NCBI RefSeq assembly: GCF_022539315.1
Contig: NC_066342.1
Location: 17,873,346-17,937,345, forward strand
Source: Serinus canaria
Lineage: Eukaryota > Chordata > Aves > Passeriformes > Fringillidae
Direction of reading: 5' to 3'
Length of the DNA: 64,000 bases
The notes beneath the pieces were generated by a model that was not told where the DNA came from, searched no databases, and saw nothing but the letters and a program-made list of their open reading frames with translations. The position numbers and the translations under genes were made by a program. Positions 55,935 to 64,000 of this stretch are shown piece after piece (position 1 is the stretch's first letter; every line of letters starts with the position of its first letter).

Positions 55935-56919
55935 TGATGCTTTCTNNNNNNNNNNNNNNNNNNNNNNNNNNNNNNNNNNNNNNNNNNNNNNNNNNNNNNN
56001 NNNNNNNNNNNNNNNNNNNNNNNNNNNNNNNNNNNNNNNNNNNNNNNNNNNNNNNNNNNNNNNNNNNNNNNNNNNNNNNNNNNNNNNNNNNNNNNNNNNN
56101 NNNNNNNNNNNNNNNNNNNNNNNNNNNNNNNNNNNNNNNNNNNNNNNNNNNNNNNNNNNNNNNNNNNNNNNNNNNNNNNNNNNNNNNNNNNNNNNNNNNN
56201 NNNNNNNNNNNNNNNNNNNNNNNNNNNNNNNNNNNNNNNNNNNNNNNNNNNNNNNNNNNNNNNNNNNNNNNNNNNNNNNNNNNNNNNNNNNNNNNNNNNN
56301 NNNNNNNNNNNNNNNNNNNNNNNNNNNNNNNNNNNNNNNNNNNNNNNNNNNNNNNNNNNNNNNNNNNNNNNNNNNNNNNNNNNNNNNNNNNNNNNNNNNN
56401 NNNNNNNNNNNNNNNNNNNNNNNNNNNNNNNNNNNNNNNNNNNNNGGTGCCAGTTGATGCTTTCTCTTGAGCTACAAGTGGCTACTGGGGATATTTCTCC
56501 TCAGAGACACCTTCGGCTCGCAAGCAGTTACTATTAAGCACTCGAGATAGGCCCATGCAAAGCAGAACTCAGTTTACCTCTAGCTGAAAAGTCCAGGCGA
56601 TAGTGAAGAGGAAGAGAGTGTGTTCTGCCGGAGAGTTAAATCCAGAGTTTATTCCACAGTATTACAGTTCCGAATCTCAGTACTGCTCCGAACAGACCCC
56701 CACCGCATGGCCGCAACGCCTTTTAAGCACACAGGAAGGTGGGGGGGGAACAGGTGAGCTACCAACCAGGTGGGAGGGGGAGGGTCTCAGGGAACAATGA
56801 CATCTGGACAGGCCAATGACCGCAGGCCTGAGGGGCATCTTTTGAACTTACTGGGCAGGAGACAGGCAAGGAGGAAGTAGTCACAGCTGAGGGGAAGAAC
56901 CTAGCTTTACACCACAACA
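55935..56919 (-). mobile_element. Provirus mostly hidden in an assembly gap
   Basis: The right LTR is 56455-56919 (minus: TGTTGTGGTGTAAAGC...AGAAAGCATCA; AATAAACTC near 56648; CTTAAAAGG near 56723). Inside it the minus strand continues AC-TGGCACC, the start of a primer site, and then 500 N. On the other side of the gap TGATGCTTTCT (55935-55945) is the first 11 bases of the same LTR end. GATCAT flanks both sides (55929-55934; 56920-56925). So the gap most likely covers the provirus interior and nearly all of its 3' LTR. Confidence 0.8.
55946..56445. other. Assembly gap of exactly 500 N
   Basis: The round length shows a scaffold placeholder of unknown true size. The two ORFs spanning it are artefacts of N codons. 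Confidence 0.98.
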
Positions 56920-56925
56920 GATCAT

Positions 56926-57498
56926 GATTTTAAAAAGTTTAGATTTTAGATGAGGGTTGGAACCAATTCATATTGAAGTTAGATACACCAATGACAAGTT
57001 AATGATTATTAGATACTTAAGATAAAGCTAATTGTTATATTATGAGCTCATTTATAGAAGGAAGTAGGGCATGTGAACCATTATAGGAACATATTGAAAC
57101 CAGTAGAACAATGCCCAGCACCTGGACTCTGTGTCAATCCATCATGAAGCAGGGAGCCTTGGATCATGCCAGAGGGTCACAGAGACCTGACAAAGACCTT
57201 TCTGACTTCATCCCTGGGACCACTGACCCAATTCGAGATCACTGACCCAATTCAAGAAAAGAACTACCCGTGCCTGAAGGACTAATAACCTCAGTTTAAT
57301 ACAAAGCAGGGATGGGAGGTGCTGGGGTAATGCATATGTATTATTTTGGGAAATAAATAGAAGGCAAAAATTCTTGTGTGGTCGGTCATGCATTTCAGGA
57401 ACTCCCTCCCCCCCCGCCCATGTAATAAACATACCACTTTCTAACTTTAACTAGTTAGAGAGTCTTTGTCCATGATTTTTGGTTTAAACGATTAACAC
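56926..57498 (+). mobile_element. LTR-like insertion in M gag
   Basis: About 570 bp separates the two capsid halves besides the gap provirus. It has plus-strand polyadenylation-type signals (GGAAATAAATAG near 57350; GTAATAAACAT near 57422) and ends near GATTAACA at 57498. No clean target-site duplication or left terminus was found, so the class is uncertain. Confidence 0.45.
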
Positions 57499-58819
57499 TC
57501 TCACGGCGTACCTGGGATCATTTGGAGGCAATCACAGGTTCTCTGCTGCAGCCCTATCAGCCATCTGCCTCCAGTTGTCCTGACAAACTTTAAATTGTAC
57601 AGTTTGGAACAATATTTGAGCTATATGTTTACTATCAGATGGAGCAAGCAGGTCAGTGTTTAACACTCTGATAATTTGCACAACTTGTGAAGAAACAAGC
57701 CCATATTTTGCTGTAGGAAAGACATTCTGTGCTGTTTTTGTGAGCTAGCAAAGGCCTCCAGAAGATAAGGAAGCCCTATATCTCTCCTGAAGGAAGACAC
57801 CAAGGTTGTCACCATGGAGACAGGATGAAGGAGAGAAAGTTAAGAGATATGGACTCTGGCTAGCTCACAGAGTGACGTGGCTCCCCAATAACCTACTGGG
57901 AACTCTGTTTCTCTTATATGACCAATGGGCATTGAATGCGTATGCTGGATGGGTGTAAGTGTCTTGAAAAGTATAAAAGCAACGTTGCAAAAAATAAATT
58001 GCTCCCTCTTGCACCCTTTCTGATGGAGTCGTGTATTTCTGTACTGTGTCGTGCTCTATTACGACATTTTGCTACCTTATCTTGCAAATCTTGCACAACT
58101 CACCATGCTATGACACCATGCTTGTCAGCTTGTCCTGTATTTGGGACAAATTTATACAAAGGAAAGGCTTGGGCTCCCCCTTGTGATGGAACACTGACCC
58201 CCTGATCTACCTGTGTCCCCTCCTCAGATGTTGGATTAACTACCTGACTGTCCCCTGTGGCCCCTTCCTCCACATTTATCATGTTGATGAGTCCACCCCC
58301 AGGCATTCCCACCTTCTCTAGCAGGTCCCAATCCCCATTCTCCAGACCCCGCAATTTGACCACTTCCCAAAAACGGAGAGGGTTAGTTGGGTTCCACGGT
58401 CACCCGACAAGGGGACAGTGTCCAGAGATGACTCTGGCATAGTGTCGCTGCCCATTGGTGCTGGCATGCCACCACCAGGCCATGCTTCCAGTGGGGCAGG
58501 TTGCCATCTCTGTCACTGTCCACATCCCAGGGTGGGGGAGGGCAGGACAGCCGGCGGGAGGCGGAGGATGGTGGACTGGTTGGAGGCACCGAAGCTGTGG
58601 ACTAGCTGCAAGCCCCGAGGCGGGGAAGTCAGCTGCAGGTGGCGGGGCAGGAGACCCGGCCATGGCGGGCAATGCGGGCTGTGGCAGTAAAGCTGCAAGA
58701 GACATGATGCCCGCTGATCCACATGCAGCAGAGGGAGTAGGAAGAGAGGGCACTGGCAGTTGCGCCATTTCCACAGATGAAAGTGGAAGGGCGGAAGAGA
58801 CTACTGCTCTGGACGATCA
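57499..58819 (-). pseudogene. gag: M gag: capsid N-terminal half and upstream region
   Basis: Reading right to left: a Pro-rich broken region (58400-58774), then GAQAFPLYKFVPNTGQADKH, probably near the capsid start (58100-58170). After the LTR at 57741-58066 comes NVFPTAKYGLVSSQVVQI, LNTDLLAPSDSKHIAQILF and NWRQMADRAAAEN (57530-57735), the helical N-terminal capsid domain. The frame ends near PPNDPRYAV at 57499. It does not overlap the capsid half at 55750-55934. Confidence 0.75.
57741..58066 (+). mobile_element. Solo LTR in M gag capsid
   Basis: 326 bp, starting TGAGCTAGCAAAGG and ending CTATTACGACA. It has GTATAAAAGC near 57979 and AAATAAATTG near 57994. It is flanked by TTTTG (57736-57740; 58067-58071). 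The capsid frame continues when the LTR and one TTTTG are skipped. Confidence 0.9.
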
Positions 58820-58825
58820 TGAAGC

Positions 58826-59420
58826 TGCTGCCACTGCCACTTGCACCCCAGAGGAGGGGTGTGAAATAAATAGGGCAGGAGATCTTTCTCCTTTTTAATG
58901 CCTTTATTAAAAATCAACTTGGGTGGGAAGAATTGATGGGTCACGCTCACGCCACTGCTGCTTCCAGGAGTGGCAAGGAGGAGGAGGAAAAGTGCAACTT
59001 TGTCCACCGGTTGGCAGGCAGAACTGGGGGTTTAGTCCTCACGAGAGCACCAGGAGATTCCCCACTTTTTCAGCTTGACATTCAGGGTCCTCACCCCAGC
59101 TTACATGCTCTCAGGTTAGGGTGAGAGGCAAAAAGGGTCCCAGCAGACTCCAGACTCCGTTCCTCACGTCCAGACATCACCTCAATCTCTCAATTCTGTG
59201 TTGGCTTGTTGGTTTAGGGGTCTTTTTCCTGGGTTTGGTGGGGGGCCTCTCTTGTGGCATTCTGGGTCTGAGGTTATTTGCATGTAAACTCCAATGTCCC
59301 CTCCTTTCACTGTCCAGGGGGGATGTCATCCTCCTGGCAGCAGGCCTGGTGGTACTGACAAAAAGGGGAATTCTCAACAATAGGGAGTTAATGACTGACT
59401 CTCAACAGGGTATTACAACA
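58826..59420 (-). mobile_element. Solo LTR in M gag
   Basis: 595 bp. The minus strand starts TGTTGTAATACCC and ends GGCAGTGGCAGCA, with AATAAAGGC near 58909. It is flanked by TGAAGC (58820-58825; 59421-59426), a perfect 6-bp duplication. Confidence 0.9.
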
Positions 59421-59426
59421 TGAAGC

Positions 59427-60465
59427 TAACAAAGAACTCAGCCAGAACTGGCTCAACTGGTAAATCTACAACCTTTTAAAAAATGGGTAACCTTTTTTTA
59501 CTCATAACCGGTGGACTGGCGGGGGGGGGGAAACGAAATCGTCAGGAACAAAGGCACACTAGCAAGCACTGGCAATGCAGGGCAGGGGAGATGGGAACAG
59601 AGGAGTCACATCACTCATAGGCCATGGAGGCTGTTGTGTTGCCGCCTACGGTGCAGTAATAGAAGGAACTGGTGACAGGGACAGGGAAGCTGACTGGCTG
59701 TACAAGGGCATGCCACTTACCATTTGTGGAGCAGAGAAAGCTGGTGCCACTTGGGGGGGTGAAACCAATCACTGCAAGGGCCCTCCTGTGGTCTCTTGCT
59801 GTGCAGGGGGAGCCAGAATCGTTGGCTGTGGCAGGGACACCCTGGTTGCCACCTGCGGCCCTGGGGGAGCTAAAGGTGGCGCGAATGGAGGGGGACACTC
59901 CACCAGGTCCAATCGGGGTGCAGTTACCGAAGTCATCGGGGGTGGTGTCACAGGAGAAGGATATTTCGGCTTTATATAATCGTGGGGGGAAGGATATTTC
60001 GGCAAATCATAGTCCCTGGGTGAGGGGTAGATTCTGCGGGGAATCCCCATGTCTCTCGGGGGACTGGGCGGAGCCGAGAAAGAGCCGGCAGCTGCCTGCC
60101 CAGCCCCCTCTCCCCTGGGGTGTCTGTGCCACGGAGAGAGCATCTTCGCTTTCTGAGTTCCCCATCTCCGTTTCACTTCCCCTTGGGGTGCAACCTTGCA
60201 AAGCTCTTGAAAGGACTCTCCAGGTAACTGCCAACTGAAGTGCGGTTTTATCTCTGCTGATGACCTCGTTCCACAGGCAGTTGCCTAGTAACTGCCAAGT
60301 CTCTGGATTAAATGCAGTGTTCGCATCTACTGAAAAGTTATGGGACCCTGCCCAGGCAAGTAAAGCACGCCAGGAAAGATCTGACACAGGAACCCCCAAA
60401 CGTGGCAAAGTGTCCTTCCATGTAGAAAGAACTAATCTCTCTTCCATAGAAAGTTGGTTCCCCAT
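59427..60465 (-). pseudogene. gag: M gag: matrix and Pro-rich region
   Basis: Met at 60465 gives MGNQLSMEERLVLSTWKDTL, with a myristoylation-type Gly-2. LSWRALLAWAGSHNF and WNEVISRDKTALQLAV follow, a betaretroviral matrix domain (to about 60230). Then frames change and the region becomes Pro/Tyr-rich with three near-repeats of YPSP (about 59900-60030, YPSPRDYDLPKYPSPHDY). The segment ends at the LTR inserted at 59420. This is the 5' end of the M coding region. Confidence 0.8.
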
Positions 60466-61080
60466 GTTAAAGGAAACCCTTCCCAGCAGCCCGCAGGAAG
60501 CAGTAGTCTACTAGCCTGTTTTGCATCACAATTATTTCTTATCAGTCCTTGTGCAGAGAGCTCTCTGGTTGTCCTTTGGTCTCTTGGTATCTTGATAGCC
60601 TCAGTTTTGGTTTGCTTCTTGTTTCAAGGTCTAAGGGGTTTCTCTTATCTCCCTCTAGCTTGGAAGTTCATATTCTTTTCACCTTGTTTGAGGTAGTTTT
60701 GCGAGCTACAGGCTTTTTTGCAAGCATAGGCTTTTGCGAGCACTGCAAATTAATAGACAAAACAAGTTAAAACAACACACTTCATCTATGCAAGCAAGCT
60801 ACAGGCTAAACAATTCAAAACATCACACTTCACCTAAATCTGAAATGGATTTAGACTCTAAGTTAATTCTTAACTTCATGTCTTGGTTCTTTTGTGTGTC
60901 AGAAAAGATTTGAGCTTAAAAAGTGAAAATCTGCCTCTGTTATAAACAAAGAGAAATTTTCCCACCTCCAAAGGCACAGAGGGTGCTCTTTAAACTGTGC
61001 CACAATGTCCTCATCGCCACCGTGGCATAATCCCATGAAGAGAGACCTACAGGGCCATCAGGGCCAAGAGAACTGTAAGA
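60466..61080. other. M leader side, no LTR found
   Basis: The region to the right of M gag should hold the leader, primer site and 5' LTR of M. No TGGCGCCC-type primer site and no sequence resembling the 32793-33149 LTR is visible. The 5' end of M is therefore deleted or too diverged. No gene is recognisable. Confidence 0.45.
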
Positions 61081-61084
61081 GAAT

Positions 61085-61740
61085 TCTGTATATATGTGTG
61101 CTGATGTGCGCAGCTCTGTGTGCTCATGTGTTTTCTAGTGTGCCCAGATGTGAGTGTACACATCCTGCTTTGCAGAGTGTACATATGTGCTAGTGTACAC
61201 AGCACTGTTCACATAGATGTACTGACGTGTACACATGGCATGTGCACTGCTGTGTACCTGGGTGTTAAATTACACACTCTCAAGTGAGTGTGCACAGCTC
61301 TGTGCTTCTAAGTGCACACAGGTTCTACAAGTGCAAGCATGACTGTTTGGGACATGCATGTGTTAATGTGTATGACTGCACATATTGGTGTGCACAAGAT
61401 ACGTGCAAGCAGATCTCGTGCTTGTAGGTATGTGTGCATTAGTAGAGACTGTACATAGGTGAGTGTCTGTGTGGCACGTGTGTGTGGGTGTGGCAAGTTG
61501 GGTGTACACAAGTGTGTGCTACTGACAAACACCACCGTGCACAGGGGCTCGGTGCAGGTGAGCAGGTACGTGTGTGTATGTGTGTGTGTGTGTGTGTGTG
61601 TGTAGTAGCTCTGCCCATGTTCCTGTGTGCACACATAGGCTGGGCATGCCCAGAGACATAGCTCTAGATACACAGCTCTGTGCATCCAACTGCTGTCTCA
61701 CCTAGAAAAGCAGACGTGGGTGTAAATATGTATTTGTGCG
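61085..61740. repeat. GT-rich degenerate minisatellite with a (TG)n core
   Basis: The region is built of irregular 'tgtgtgca', 'tgtacaca' and 'gtgtgcac' units with a perfect alternating TG stretch at about 61567-61602. Minus-strand ORFs here (His/Thr repeats) are translations of the repeat. Confidence 0.9.
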
Positions 61741-61820
61741 TGTGTCACTACCTAGCTCTGCTAACTGAGGTAGCCCCTGACTCTCTGTGTACACTCTGTT
61801 CTTGTTAGGAGAAAAAAATT

Positions 61821-62849
61821 TGCCTCTACGTATGTTTGCCAAAAAGTTTATGTAAGGTTATGTACAGTGATTTCCATCAAATTTAATAGTGTTTAAGTTT
61901 ATGTTAAATCCCTACAAACAGAGGTATCTATAATTGCTGTAATTCACTGTTGTTCTAACCCACGTTCCCTAGGAACTGCTTCCATCAAAACAAGATGCCC
62001 GGACAGGTGGTAAACCTCTCAGTGATTGTAATGCTTCCTAGACCATGCAGTTCCCTTGCGTCAACAATAGCAAGTTCAAATAATGAAACACGAGTCAGTG
62101 CTATGTGCACTGTCTTTAGTTTAACCCCTCAGTGGAGATGTCCCTTTCAGGTACTGCGAAACCATGAATCAGCTGTGTGAACCACAGAGCGGGAGTGGAC
62201 TCATGTCAATAGAATTCAAACCCCAGTGAAAGAACCCAAAGAATGGACTATAAGATCCAGACTGAGTGAGAGATAACCAAAAAAGCTTGAAGACATCCAA
62301 AAAGTAGAGTTGAGCTTTCACCAGCCAGCTAAAGATTATTTTAACACTTTGGGCGAGGAGTTTGAACTGTATCGTTTATTGATGTAATTATCCTATTTTA
62401 ATAGATACAAATTACAAGCATCTGTTGAGGGAAGGTACACAAGGAACCGTAAGAAAGTATTGGGACAGTTTCCTTAAGAACCAACAAGTAAGGTAAAACA
62501 AAAAAATAGAGGGCAAGACTGGGTTGGCCCCTGTGTTCGCCACCGAGAAGATTATAGCCCTGCTGTGGGTAGCAACCCTGTAGGCATGGTAAGGTGGAAC
62601 AAGAAAGCCATACCAGACCTCTATCATTCCTCAATTGTCTCTTAATCCAACAGAGACTAAAGGGCAAGACAGAACAGGCTTCTGTAATCCCATATTGTCC
62701 AATTTTTCCTGTTCCCACTGTCCTGCCCACATCAACAGATGCTAGAAATTATTTTATTTCTTTTTGAGAAGTAAGGGTAAATGATCCAAATCAAAAATAA
62801 GAGTTAATTGTTCGAGCCAAATTACTTATTAGAAAGGAAAAGGGGGGTT
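61821..62849 (+). pseudogene. pol: Gamma-like pol 3' end relic, copy 2
   Basis: Colinear with 18488-20241: shared phrases include 'gtttatgtaaggtt', 'gtgatttccatcaa' and 'accagacctctatcattcc'. It lacks the 19592-20084 LTR insertion. Coding potential is lost. A purine tract (GAAAGGAAAAGGGGGG, 62832-62847) precedes the LTR. Confidence 0.65.
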
Positions 62850-63282
62850 TGTCTATAGATAAATAATGTAAGTTGGCTCTCACAATTGGGAGATGGCTAT
62901 TATGTAGATGTATAGTAATGTTACTGTAATATGTCATTCCATAGTCCTCTTTCCCTACCCCCTTGTAATAGCCTTAGTAGTCAAGACATTTGGAGAGGGC
63001 CAGTTTATTACCAGAAGGTACAGTGTAACAACACCTGACCTCCAATCAAGATGTAAAAAGTACTCTCCACCAGTAGATAGCAGAGGAAGAGTTGACTGAC
63101 AAAACTTTGGGAGGGGCTAAGGATATAAAAGGCAGAGCATCCATTTTGTAGATGAACATGTGGCTGATAGTCACGGAGACTCCCAGTGCTGAAAACGTTT
63201 TCCTTATTCAGTCCTTTGTTGCAATTTTTGTTAAGGTTTAATAAACCTTTGAAATTTTAAAAGTGATCAGTCATTTCTCACA
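62850..63282 (+). mobile_element. LTR (TGTTATAG...CTCACA family), copy 2
   Basis: It starts TGTCTATAGATAAAT, has GATATAAAAGG near 63123 and AATAAACC near 63239 and ends CATTTCTCACA. It is homologous to 20242-20788 but about 110 bp shorter in the U3. Confidence 0.8.
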
Positions 63283-63767
63283 AAGGGAAGGAAAGAAGGG
63301 GTTACAGCCTGTGGCTAAGGTAAGGGTGGGTCTTTTGGAACCATGTGTGTCCCCCCACTACCACTCTTATCCTGCCAGTTATAGTGCAGGACCTGAAACT
63401 AGGTGAAACTAATAAACCCAGGAACTCCACAGTCCTAGATCCTTGTACCACCTTGAGTGGGGTTCCCTCCTCACACTGGTGCTATTCAGTACTTGATTTA
63501 ATGTAGGAGAAGGGATTACAGGCAACCTCACCCCTGATGAGTCACAGCTATGTTAATTACCTAAAACAAACTTTCTTTTGATGAGTCACAGCTATATCCA
63601 ATAATGATGAGTATGATAAAAGGGTAGGTTGTCTGGTCAGGGGGGGATTCCGAGGAATGATCTGCTGTGAGGTCAGTCTAGGTCTGTTGTTAGAACCTGC
63701 AGTTAGAGTCTGCAAGGGAAGCCTACTCTGAGAGTTTGCTGTAGAGTCAGTGAGTAGTTAGAGTCTG
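63283..63767. other. Interval with no gene; two AP-1-like sites
   Basis: GATGAGTCACAGCTAT occurs twice (near 63537 and 63579), each with the AP-1 core TGAGTCA, followed by GATAAAAGG near 63613. This arrangement suggests part of another LTR U3, but ends could not be defined. Confidence 0.4.
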
Positions 63768-64000
63768 TGTGAAAAATGCATACATGATTGGCTCTTCGCA
63801 AATATTAAAAGGAATACTATATGTGTTATGTTGGAAAGTTATTTTGTAGTACTGTATTAATCCTTTTTAAGTAGTGTGTTCAATACAGTTTTAGGCTATA
63901 ACATATTATTAAAATAGAAACTATGCGATGTAAGATATGTTTTCTAGCTAGCTCAAGAAATAGATAAGATAATCAAGAAATTCTTTGCACAGAAATAACA
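63768..64000 (+). mobile_element. Start of an ERV LTR running off the right edge
   Basis: TGTGAAAAATGCATACATGA, 'ttggctcttcgcaaatatta' and 'tatgtgttatgttggaaag' are features of a common avian ERV LTR that I recognise in general form. The 3' end lies outside the window. Confidence 0.5.

Noticed and set aside
55912..56470. ORFs of about 180 codons
   Set aside because: They consist almost entirely of N codons in the assembly gap.
61308..61701. His/Thr-rich minus-strand ORFs
   Set aside because: They translate the GT-rich minisatellite.
61085..61740. Possible CRISPR-like or tandem array
   Set aside because: Units are degenerate GT-rich repeats without spacers; the genome is avian.

Overview
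The window looks like a bird (probably songbird) chromosome that is extremely dense in endogenous retroviruses (ERVs). The only host protein-coding gene recognised is exon 1 of SMAD7, on the minus strand inside a CpG-rich promoter at about 2.9-5.4 kb. CR1 LINE tails at the left edge and avian-type ERVK, ERVL, gamma-like and alpha-like retroviral relics fill most of the rest. SMAD7 is a Z/W-linked gene in birds. With this ERV load and an apparently frameshifted exon 1, the W chromosome (the SMAD7 W gametolog) is the best guess, but that is inference.

Layout. 1-3266: SMAD7 intron 1 with two CR1 tails. 3267-3778: SMAD7 exon 1 coding part. 3779-5296: 5' UTR/promoter with a perfect GTCTAGAC palindrome. 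5297-8808: a 1.76-kb tandem duplication carrying promoter-flank DNA, a 3' LTR and an env end. 7706-15920: a minus-strand gamma-like provirus (called G1) with gag-pol in one frame broken only by stop codons, an intact 181-codon cysteine-rich ORF between pol and env, and a broken env. 16.6-18.4 kb: an alpharetrovirus-like env plus LTR. 18.5-25.4 kb: a patchwork of partial ERVs and LTRs. 25.4-30 kb: two partial minus-strand gamma-like proviruses. 31.1-32.2 kb: an ERVL-type LTR.

32.8-60.5 kb is the most structured part. A single old minus-strand betaretrovirus-like provirus (called M) reads from gag MA at 60465 to its 3' LTR at 32793. It has been split by later insertions: a young plus-strand ERVK provirus (P1, 34888-42637), a complete minus-strand ERVL provirus (44741-54410, itself carrying four LTR insertions, one of them nested inside another), a provirus almost wholly hidden in a 500-N assembly gap (55935-56919), and several solo LTRs. 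Many insertions have exact target-site duplications readable in the sequence. Removing them leaves about 6.8 kb, a sensible length for a betaretroviral genome lacking its 5' LTR and most of env.

60.5-64 kb: M leader, a GT-rich minisatellite, a second copy of the 18.5-20.8 kb pol/LTR relic, and the start of another LTR at the right edge. No tRNA, rRNA, CRISPR array or bacterial-type feature is present.
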